Source of the DNA: JALRHH01 sp964638875
GTDB taxonomy: Bacteria > Patescibacteriota > Saccharimonadia > Saccharimonadales > JALRHH01
DNA length: 12,508 nt
Reading direction: 5' to 3'
Assembly: GCA_964638875.1 (NCBI GenBank)
Contig: CAZXBL010000031.1
Location: 1 to 12,508 of the forward strand
The position numbers were made by a program, and so were the translations under genes. Below the pieces are notes generated by a model. That model was not told the origin of the DNA. It saw nothing but the letters and a program-made list of their open reading frames with translations, and made no database searches. Positions 6,831 to 11,575 of this stretch are shown here, piece after piece. Position 1 is the stretch's first letter, and every line of letters starts with the position of its first letter.

Positions 6831-8066
6831 TTAGAAACGGGGCATAAGTCGCCATAAAAGAGTTGGCTTAGTGGTATTTTGAGTAATAACGACATCACTG
6901 GTGAGGCTATCGCGGCCTGCATCAACTTTAATTGATCCAACTTTTGTATTAGCTGACATATCTCCGTTCGGTGTGTCTATTTTTAGTTCAGTGCCTACTG
7001 ATGAGTCCTGCCAGACGATGCCCCGAAGATCAGACTGCACTTTCAGTGGGATTGATTTGGCCCACGGTTGTTTATAGGTGCCTACCTGGTCACCAGCTTT
7101 AGCTACTGTTACCTCAGAAAAGCCTGAAAGCACTGATTGCACCAGGGGCACAGAATCCCGTAGGGCAACAGACAAGTTAGGCGCACCCATAATCACGCTG
7201 ACCGCTGTAATCTTTTTGCCGCTAATCTCCCTAACTGCTGCAGCCATGAATACGCCACCCGCTTCTTCAGTATTGCCAGTCTTAACTCCAATAATTCCGT
7301 TTCGACCAAGCAACATATTAACGTTATAAATACGCCCGGCGACAGGGATGTCTGCTTCCTTCTGGGCGGCAATTTCTGCAATTACGGGATTGTCCATCGC
7401 ATTTACTGCCAGCTTCACCAAATCTTCGGACGTACTCATTGTTTTGGGTGAGTACCCGCTAGCATCGTCAAAAACCGTCTTTGTCATACCAAGTGATTTA
7501 GCAAAGTTATTTACAAAGCGGAGGTAATTTTCATCTGACCCGTATGCCCACCTTGCTAATGTATGGGCCATGTTATTGGCAGAGGGGAGGAGGAGAGCTT
7601 GTAATGCCTCGTATTGAGTTATTTCCTCGCCCAAAGTCACGGGTACGTTAGAACCATCCATAGCTACCGTACGGTTGTACTCCTCGACGTCTTCCTCCGT
7701 GATTGTAATAGTTGGACCTTGCTGTCCAACTTTTAGCGGTTTCTGTTTCAAAACTGCCAAAGCAGTCATGACTTTCGCAACACTTGCAGTCGGCAAGGCT
7801 TTTTGTTCACCTTGGCTACCTAGCGTACCGTAGCCCACAGCACCGATAGAAGCCTGACCATACGATGGCCACTGGATAGCTACCGCCTGAGATTTAGTTG
7901 GGATGGTTGGCTGCGAGCTAGCAGTAGCTGCAGGCAAGGGTCTTCCCAACATTACGGCTACATATGCAGCGGCTACGAACAAAATAGCAATTCGGAAAAA
8001 TGCCGGTTTGCGACGTTTTTTTGGATGCTTCACGCCTTTAAAAGCATGTGGTTCAACTACCCTCAT
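6831..8066 (-). CDS. D-alanyl-D-alanine carboxypeptidase, S11 family (DacA/PBP5-like)
   Basis: This penicillin-binding DD-carboxypeptidase has 411 residues, near the length of E. coli PBP5. Such enzymes remove the terminal D-Ala from peptidoglycan stem peptides outside the membrane and so limit cross-linking. The three active-site motifs are intact: SVAK (95-98, nucleophile Ser95), SAN (162-164) and KTG (262-264). The N-terminus is a basic cytoplasmic stretch (KKRRK at 16-20) followed by a hydrophobic helix at about 23-41 that acts as signal anchor or signal peptide. Residues from about 300 on are a C-terminal beta-rich domain of the PBP5_C type. The last residues (LLWRLMPRF) could associate with the membrane. 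The ATG at 8066 has a GAGGAG at 8078-8073. It heads the minus-strand block and is divergent from the tRNA-Gln/LysM-CHAP side. Confidence 0.94.
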   Translation of the reverse strand: MRVVEPHAFKGVKHPKKRRKPAFFRIAILFVAAAYVAVMLGRPLPAATASSQPTIPTKSQAVAIQWPSYGQASIGAVGYGTLGSQGEQKALPTASVAKVMTALAVLKQKPLKVGQQGPTITITEEDVEEYNRTVAMDGSNVPVTLGEEITQYEALQALLLPSANNMAHTLARWAYGSDENYLRFVNNFAKSLGMTKTVFDDASGYSPKTMSTSEDLVKLAVNAMDNPVIAEIAAQKEADIPVAGRIYNVNMLLGRNGIIGVKTGNTEEAGGVFMAAAVREISGKKITAVSVIMGAPNLSVALRDSVPLVQSVLSGFSEVTVAKAGDQVGTYKQPWAKSIPLKVQSDLRGIVWQDSSVGTELKIDTPNGDMSANTKVGSIKVDAGRDSLTSDVVITQNTTKPTLLWRLMPRF

Positions 8067-8078
8067 AAGTTACTCCTC

Positions 8079-8084
8079 ATTATA
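8079..8084 (-). promoter_or_regulatory. Consensus -10 box of the DacA-like gene
   Basis: TATAAT (6/6) on the minus strand lies 12 bases before the ATG at 8066. The -35 region is poor: TGTACG at an 18-base spacing is the best candidate. If this hexamer is used, transcription starts near 8072, and the GAGGAG at 8078-8073 would fall just outside or at the edge of the transcript. Confidence 0.45.
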
Positions 8085-8172
8085 CCGAACATAACCATGT
8101 TACGTACAGCCCATTTGTGATTGTGTTATAACTGTTTTTAAGGTAGAATCTACCACTGTATCAGCATTAAAA

Positions 8173-8201
8173 TTGTGGAAGCGATTCTCGCTCCATATTA
8201 A
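8173..8201 (+). promoter_or_regulatory. Candidate promoter of tRNA-Gln
   Basis: TTGTGG (8173-8178), a 17-base spacer and TATTAA (8196-8201, 4/6) predict transcription from about 8208, almost exactly where the inverted repeat that encloses the tRNA begins. The spacer holds a small AGCGA/TCGCT palindrome. The rest of the 8067-8203 gap contains only the divergent DacA-like promoter and a short GGTAGA/TCTACC palindrome at 8142-8154. Confidence 0.45.
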
Positions 8202-8203
8202 CA

Positions 8204-8320
8204 AGTTAATAAATGATTTCTGGCTCATTAGGGCGTCGCCAAGTGGTAAGGCACCAGTTTTTGGTACTGGCATTCGGGGGTTCGAATCCCTCCGCCCTAG
8301 CCAGAAATCATTTATGAACT
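8204..8320. repeat. 22-bp inverted repeat enclosing tRNA-Gln (arms 8204-8225 and 8299-8320)
   Basis: The two arms are complementary at 21 of 22 positions; the only mismatch is A8208 against G8316, and the inner 17 bp are perfect. The right arm starts at the last acceptor-stem base of the tRNA (A8299) and covers the discriminator G and the encoded CCA (8300-8303) plus 17 trailer bases. In the precursor, leader and trailer could extend the acceptor stem by about 16-21 bp, with only bases 8226-8228 left over on the 5' side. No T-run follows, so it is not a normal terminator. Confidence 0.85.
8229..8303 (+). tRNA. tRNA-Gln (anticodon TTG)
   Basis: This is a complete cloverleaf. The acceptor stem TAGGGCG (8229-8235) pairs with CGCCCTA (8293-8299), including the U1-A72 pair typical of tRNA-Gln. 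The D arm has GCC/GGC around AAGTGGTAA. The anticodon stem CCAGT/ACTGG encloses the loop TTTTGGT with anticodon TTG. The variable loop is CATTC, and the T arm is GGGGG-TTCGAAT-CCCTC. The discriminator is G and the CCA end is encoded (8301-8303). It reads CAA, and CAG by wobble. It stands alone rather than in a tRNA cluster, and its flanks are inverted repeats. Confidence 0.95.
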
Positions 8321-8423
8321 AAGCCCTCCTGCTCAGCTTTTAGGCTCGCCAGCAAGTGAATTTTTAGCATGCTTATTCAAGGTGATACGTGTAGCATTTT
8401 GCCATAAATGTAACCTACCAGTA

Positions 8424-8451
8424 TTGACATAACCGCAAAACACTGTAAGAT
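8424..8451 (+). promoter_or_regulatory. Promoter of the LysM-CHAP gene
   Basis: A perfect TTGACA (8424-8429), a 16-base spacer and TAAGAT (8446-8451, 4/6) place the transcription start near 8458. This is the best -35 box in the window. It leaves a 5' untranslated leader of about 98 bases. The stretch 8321-8423 between the tRNA arm and this promoter holds no gene or clear terminator. Confidence 0.6.
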
Positions 8452-8457
8452 GGTATC

Positions 8458-8555
8458 TTGTGCATCTAGTGTGATGAGAGCACATCGGGACGCTATATAT
8501 AGTAATTAAAGCCTAGTGTCCTCAAGAATTAGAAAATCAGGAGGGTAAAATATCA
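8458..8555 (+). promoter_or_regulatory. Structured 5' leader, possible translational riboswitch or thermosensor
   Basis: Fold A has two hairpins. The first pairs 8459-8463 and 8465-8467 with 8477-8484, with A8464 bulged. The second pairs 8487-8495 with 8514-8522, 9 bp with two G-U pairs. Fold B pairs 8467-8472 with 8490-8495 and 8473-8476 with 8483-8486, with GGG 8487-8489 bulged. It breaks both fold A hairpins and frees 8514-8523. The freed bases 8519-8523 (TCCTC) can pair with GAGGG 8541-8545 inside the Shine-Dalgarno. The direct repeat CTAGTGT (8466-8472 and 8513-8519) creates the competition. The AGGAGG (8539-8544) is 11 bases before the ATG, a rather long spacing. No known riboswitch class is recognised. 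Confidence 0.45.
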
Positions 8556-9317
8556 ATGTATAAATCCGCACTTGCGGGACTATTTTTGTGTGTGGCTGTT
8601 TTTGCTGCAACGAGTAGTTCTAGCGTCAATGCAGAAGCGTTAAGTATAAATAAGACAACACAGCTGCAACCACCATTGACCGAAGTTCTGGAAGAATCTA
8701 TTGAATCAAGTAAACCAGAAGCAGCTCCAGTTTCAGAGCAGCCAATTAATGTAACTCATACGGTGAAGGAGCAAGAGTCTCTTGAGGGTATTGCTAAGCA
8801 ATATCAAACCACTTGGAAGCGATTATTTGATAAGAACACTACTATTTCTGATCCAAATATCATCACGGTAGGTCAAGCAGTTGCCATCCCTGCAGGGCAT
8901 GAAATATTGACAGAGCGACCAGTACCAAAAATTGCCCCCGCGCCAGCAGCAGGAACGAGTAAAGTGGCGACGACTAAGCCGAGTGTAAGCAGTAGCAGCT
9001 ACACACCTCCACAGGGAAGTTCTGTGGGCAATCGTTATACGCCAGGCTACTGTACATGGTATGTCAAAAACATGCGCCCCGGTCTACCCAACAACCTCGG
9101 TAACGCAAATACATGGGTTTCCAGGGCTGCTGCACAAGGGATGGCAACCGGCAGTGCACCACAAGCCGGTGCAGTAGGTCAACGTGGTATGCATGTAGTA
9201 TATGTTGAATCAGTAAATGCTGACGGCACTGTTACAATCAGTGAGATGAATCACAAGGGCGTATACGTTCGTACTGTGCGTACATTACCTGCAAGCTACT
9301 TTACCTATATTTACTAA
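8556..9317 (+). CDS. Secreted LysM-CHAP domain protein (putative peptidoglycan amidase/endopeptidase)
   Basis: This is a secreted cell-wall protein of 253 residues. A signal peptide covers 1-26 with probable cleavage after VNA. A Glu- and Pro-rich spacer leads to one LysM domain at about 67-112 (HTVKEQESLEGIAKQY...VGQAVAIP), which binds peptidoglycan glycan. A low-complexity Ser/Pro/Thr linker (about 120-158) leads to a CHAP domain at about 159-253. Catalytic residues can be placed: Cys166 (GYCTWYV), His213 (GMHVVYV) and the third residue Glu230 or Asn232 (SEMNH). CHAP enzymes cut amide or peptide bonds in peptidoglycan, so the protein probably remodels the cell's own wall, or a host wall if the organism is an epibiont (inference). 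It has its own promoter and a structured leader, and a strong terminator follows. Confidence 0.93.
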   Translation: MYKSALAGLFLCVAVFAATSSSSVNAEALSINKTTQLQPPLTEVLEESIESSKPEAAPVSEQPINVTHTVKEQESLEGIAKQYQTTWKRLFDKNTTISDPNIITVGQAVAIPAGHEILTERPVPKIAPAPAAGTSKVATTKPSVSSSSYTPPQGSSVGNRYTPGYCTWYVKNMRPGLPNNLGNANTWVSRAAAQGMATGSAPQAGAVGQRGMHVVYVESVNADGTVTISEMNHKGVYVRTVRTLPASYFTYIY

Positions 9318-9343
9318 CAGTAAGTACCCCCATCAAATATATT

Positions 9344-9371
9344 AAAAGACCTCTTTAGGGGGGTCTTTTTT
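9344..9371. terminator. Bidirectional intrinsic terminator between convergent genes
   Basis: AAAAGACCTC (9344-9353) pairs with GGGGTCTTTT (9360-9369) around the loop TTTAGG, followed by T bases on the plus strand. The minus strand also ends in a T-run. It serves the LysM-CHAP gene and the convergent serine hydrolase gene, whose TAA stop lies in the T-tract. Confidence 0.9.
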
Positions 9372-10338
9372 ATTGCAAGAAAGAGCTGAATGAGGATTTG
9401 GCGATTTGAGTGAAAACATCTACACCCGATGTAGTGTTGTAGGTGCCAGTTCGGGATTTAGTGAAGATAACTAAGACGTAGGGACGGTCGCCGTTATCAA
9501 TAATTGTTGCATCGTGCACGCGGTCATTTAGAAAACCAGGTTTATGGTAGACCTTTACGTCATCCGGTGCAACGTCAGAGACGTAAGGAACCAATTTTGC
9601 ACGCTGCATATACGAAAGAAGTAGGGCAGTGTGCTCGTCATTCAGTAGCCGCTTCTGATAGAAGTTAGACAGCAGTTTTGCAAGGTTAGCGGGTGTAACG
9701 GTGTTTTTACCAGGATCATAGTCAGTAAAGCCGATTGTTTGTGCGTAAGCTGCCAGTTCTTCATGGCTAAGGATCGTGTTATTGAAATCGTGCCATGCTT
9801 CATTGTCGCTCTCTACAATCATTGCCTCTAATGCCGCCTGAGCTGTTCGCGCTCCGACTTTGTCAGTCATTTTAGCATTACCTGACTCTACTTCATGCAA
9901 GAACGCCGTGGCAGTAAGCAGCTTAGCAGTACTGGCTGCTACAAAAGGAACTTGCACACCATAGTCACCAGTTTCCCCAGTTTTAATATCAACCCAGGAA
10001 ACACCGATGTCCATTGACGGATACTTACTAATCACTGCGTTGACGTCGCTTGCAAAAGGAGTGTGGTCCAGTGACTTGATCGGTTCTGGCTCTGGCTGTT
10101 TCATTGCTTGCGCCTCCTGCACACTTACCCCCAAGGTTTTAGGATCACCAGACTGAGGAGTTAATAGCATAAATCCTGCAACCCCTAACACAAAGATTGC
10201 CGCAAAAAACCTTCCGAAGTTGCGGGCAACACTGTGTCCGCTAGTTCTAGGGTTAGTCCGGGTACCATGAGCCCGGTACGGGTAGCTAATGCTACGCACT
10301 AATTCAGGTGACGTTTGTTTGGGATGCGAGAATGACAT
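9370..10338 (-). CDS. Class A beta-lactamase-like serine hydrolase (membrane-anchored)
   Basis: The protein has 322 residues: a basic cytoplasmic segment (1-43), one membrane helix (about 44-60), a Pro/Glu-rich spacer, and a serine beta-lactamase/DD-peptidase-like domain from about 95. Motifs are STAK (136-139, nucleophile Ser136), SDN (177-179) and KPG (266-268) in place of KTG or KSG. The deacylating Glu of true class A beta-lactamases (E166 in the ExxLN box) cannot be found in the segment between SDN and KPG. The protein is therefore more likely a peptidoglycan DD-peptidase-like or related serine hydrolase than a resistance enzyme. That is inference from missing motifs. The ATG at 10338 lacks a good Shine-Dalgarno sequence. 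The promoter is predicted 21 bases upstream. Confidence 0.88.
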   Translation of the reverse strand: MSFSHPKQTSPELVRSISYPYRAHGTRTNPRTSGHSVARNFGRFFAAIFVLGVAGFMLLTPQSGDPKTLGVSVQEAQAMKQPEPEPIKSLDHTPFASDVNAVISKYPSMDIGVSWVDIKTGETGDYGVQVPFVAASTAKLLTATAFLHEVESGNAKMTDKVGARTAQAALEAMIVESDNEAWHDFNNTILSHEELAAYAQTIGFTDYDPGKNTVTPANLAKLLSNFYQKRLLNDEHTALLLSYMQRAKLVPYVSDVAPDDVKVYHKPGFLNDRVHDATIIDNGDRPYVLVIFTKSRTGTYNTTSGVDVFTQIAKSSFSSFLQ

Positions 10339-10358
10339 AATTTTGATCTAACCCATAC

Positions 10359-10387
10359 ATTGTACCTTAAAATGCATACGCTTTCGA
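10359..10387 (-). promoter_or_regulatory. Promoter of the beta-lactamase-like gene
   Basis: On the minus strand TCGAAA (10387-10382, 4/6), a 17-base spacer and TACAAT (10364-10359, 5/6) predict a start near 10352 and a 14-base leader. The adjoining 10388-10495 holds no clear promoter for the small ORF on the other strand, only a short TTACT/AGTAA palindrome at 10441-10451. Confidence 0.45.
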
Positions 10388-10495
10388 GTAACAAATACAA
10401 GCATAAGCACGAAATTCTCATAGCAACACAGTAAGAAATGTTACTGAGTAATACCTAAGGGTTGTCTAGTATACAAGTACAAGGAGGGCAGAGGG

Positions 10496-10585
10496 ATGAC
10501 AAAAAAGGCTAAGAACTCAAACGAATTCACAGCTAAAGATGTAGCAAAGAGTTCGCAAACTTGGAACAAATATCTGCTTTATTAA
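10496..10585 (+). CDS. Small ORF, 29 residues, function unknown
   Basis: ATG at 10496 to TAA at 10583-10585, preceded by a strong AAGGAGG (10481-10487) with an 8-base spacing. The peptide starts MTKKAKNSNE, is basic, and contains TAKDVAKSSQTW. This resembles SAKDAASFDDF...SSNW in the next small ORF, as if the two were related and this copy shortened. The region just after the stop is AT-rich with no continuation in other frames, so no simple frameshift is evident. A weak hairpin (AATAT/ATATT with GCTT/AAGC inside, 10569-10594) spans the stop. The good ribosome binding site is the main reason to believe it is translated. No family is recognised. Confidence 0.5.
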   Translation: MTKKAKNSNEFTAKDVAKSSQTWNKYLLY

Positions 10586-10669
10586 GCAAATATTCAATGT
10601 AATGTATTTAACAGCATAAGCATTATTAATCGCATACGATAAACATACTTAAGGTGAGGGGAACATAAA

Positions 10670-10816
10670 GTGAGTAAAAGCATACTACGAAACGTAAGTG
10701 CAAAAGACGCAGCATCATTTGATGATTTTTACGAGGAAATCTCAAGCAACTGGCAGGCTAGGGCCGAGGATCTTATCCGCCGTCGTGACGCAAAGCTCAA
10801 GCGCAGAGGTATTTGA
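10670..10816 (+). CDS. Small basic protein, 48 residues, function unknown
   Basis: GTG start at 10670 with GAGGGG at 10656-10661, 8 bases upstream, running to TGA at 10814-10816. The peptide begins MSKSILRNVSAKDAAS, has an acidic-aromatic middle (FDDFYEEISSNW) and a strongly basic end (RRRDAKLKRRGI). Much of it could form one amphipathic helix, and the basic end could touch nucleic acid or membrane (speculation). It is followed 16 bases later by a strong terminator, as expected of the last gene in a transcript, and sits 84 bases after the related 29-residue ORF. It has no hydrophobic segment and no recognised family. Confidence 0.6.
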   Translation: MSKSILRNVSAKDAASFDDFYEEISSNWQARAEDLIRRRDAKLKRRGI

Positions 10817-10832
10817 TACAGTCTAAGGAATT

Positions 10833-10873
10833 AAAAAGTGCTCTCCGTATCGCATGGTGAGCACTTTTTATTT
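10833..10873. terminator. Bidirectional intrinsic terminator
   Basis: AAAAAGTGCTC (10833-10843) pairs perfectly over 11 bp with GAGCACTTTTT (10859-10869), and a T-rich tract follows to 10873. It ends the small-ORF transcript and, read the other way, the convergent membrane protein gene whose stop is at 10890. Confidence 0.9.
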
Positions 10874-10889
10874 GTCTTAAAACTAGTTG

Positions 10890-11402
10890 CTAGGCTTTTG
10901 CGACTGTCTTTGCCTTGTAGTAGTCCCTGATCTGGAACAAGAAGTAGAAACCGATTGCTGCCCCGATTAGGTTCAGGACAAAACTACCGACACCGTAGTT
11001 GTACATAAATATACTTACGACTGCATACGCGATTTGTAATAAAGATACGAGGAATAGTAGCTCCCAGCCCCGTCGCTGTCTGTTTTTGAGTGGTGAAAAT
11101 GCCAGCAACATCAATACTGCCTCTACTGCAAGCATCGCAACACCAACGTAGATTATTGTCTTGTCTGTACTGCTTAGACCCACGGATGCGTTGGTGTAGT
11201 ACTGTGAAAATGAGTTAACAAAATCAGATACTTGGTTCAATTTATCAATAGATCGCCACAGCGCATAAGCTGCCCATAGCTGTAAGATGCCCAGCACCAG
11301 CACCACGTACGGCCAATATTCCACAATTGTGTCTTTTGCTTTCTTTGGTAATGCAGGCGCACCCTTATAGATGTCTGCTAATTTATTTTCTAATTCCCGC
11401 AT
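10890..11402 (-). CDS. Four-helix membrane protein, function unknown
   Basis: This 170-residue integral membrane protein has four predicted helices at about 28-49, 85-105, 112-135 and 139-160. A soluble N-terminal segment begins MRELENKLADIYKG. A roughly 35-residue polar loop (about 50-84, with NQVSDFVNSFSQYY) separates helices 1 and 2 and may be extracellular. A short basic turn (KNRQRRG) lies between helices 2 and 3. The layout suits a small membrane-embedded four-helix bundle; no catalytic or transport motif is seen and no family is assigned with confidence. The ATG at 11402 has AAGGAG at 11413-11408. It is convergent with the small ORFs across a shared terminator and divergent from the helicase gene. 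Confidence 0.85.
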   Translation of the reverse strand: MRELENKLADIYKGAPALPKKAKDTIVEYWPYVVLVLGILQLWAAYALWRSIDKLNQVSDFVNSFSQYYTNASVGLSSTDKTIIYVGVAMLAVEAVLMLLAFSPLKNRQRRGWELLFLVSLLQIAYAVVSIFMYNYGVGSFVLNLIGAAIGFYFLFQIRDYYKAKTVAKA

Positions 11403-11412
11403 AGTATCTCCT

Positions 11413-11441
11413 TATATATACATTCAGCATATTCCTGTCCA
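11413..11441 (-). promoter_or_regulatory. Promoter of the four-helix membrane protein gene
   Basis: On the minus strand TGGACA (11441-11436, 5/6), a 17-base spacer and TATATA (11418-11413) sit inside a TATATATAAG run, so the exact -10 register is uncertain. The element ends 10 bases before the ATG at 11402. It overlaps the AAGGAG by one base, so the leader would be very short. Confidence 0.5.
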
Positions 11442-11510
11442 GTTATCAGCGCAAGTATTTTCTACATCACCCCCAGTTAATTATGTAAAACGGTATACGA
11501 GTAGAGCGGA

Positions 11511-11537
11511 GGAAAGTGAAGTTTACTTCTACTTTCC
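11511..11537 (+). repeat. Hairpin in the divergent region before the helicase gene
   Basis: GGAAAGT (11511-11517) pairs with ACTTTCC (11531-11537) and GAAG (11518-11521) with CTTC (11526-11529), around the loop TTTA, with T11530 bulged: 11 bp in all. No T-run follows. It contains the GTG of the possible leader ORF and could be a regulatory RNA hairpin or a protein-binding palindrome. Confidence 0.55.
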
Positions 11538-11575
11538 GAGCACTAAGACGTAAACGAAGTTATAATGTTAAGTAA
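11516..11575 (+). CDS. Possible 19-codon leader ORF overlapping the helicase start
   Basis: A GTG at 11516 follows GGAGG (11508-11512) by only 3 bases and opens a frame for a very basic peptide (MKFTSTFRALRRKRSYNVK). Its TAA (11573-11575) overlaps the helicase ATG as TAATG, a layout typical of translational coupling. Against it: the ribosome-site spacing is short, there is a hairpin over the start, and a perfect TATAAT (11561-11566) lies inside the frame that would start transcription after it. Confidence 0.25.
   Translation: MKFTSTFRALRRKRSYNVK
11561..11566 (+). promoter_or_regulatory. Consensus -10 box directly before the helicase gene
   Basis: TATAAT (6/6) lies 8 bases before the ATG at 11575, placing transcription near 11573 and giving a leader of about 2 bases. 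No Shine-Dalgarno sequence stands before the ATG and the -35 region (GAGCAC at 17 bases) is poor. This is the clearest leaderless-start candidate in the window. Confidence 0.45.

Noticed and set aside
8321..8400. Possible terminator after tRNA-Gln
   Set aside because: Only 3-4 bp stems (AGC/GCT) were found and the T-run at 8361-8365 is not next to a stable hairpin.
8458..8555. Known ydaO-type c-di-AMP riboswitch before the wall-hydrolase gene
   Set aside because: The leader is too short and lacks the conserved cores of that class; an unknown or protein-responsive element remains possible.
10400..10622. AGCATAAGCA at 10400-10409 and again at 10613-10622, and GCATACG at two sites
   Set aside because: These are short, AT-rich words without a regular spacing or flanking similarity; chance is a sufficient explanation.
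10814..10816. TGA recoded as glycine, as in some CPR groups (SR1/Gracilibacteria)
   Set aside because: No in-frame TGA occurs inside any long gene and glycine motifs use GGN codons, so a standard code fits.
11371..11553. Plus-strand 60-codon frame across the divergent region
   Set aside because: It begins inside the membrane protein gene on the other strand, lacks a ribosome site, and overlaps both divergent promoters.
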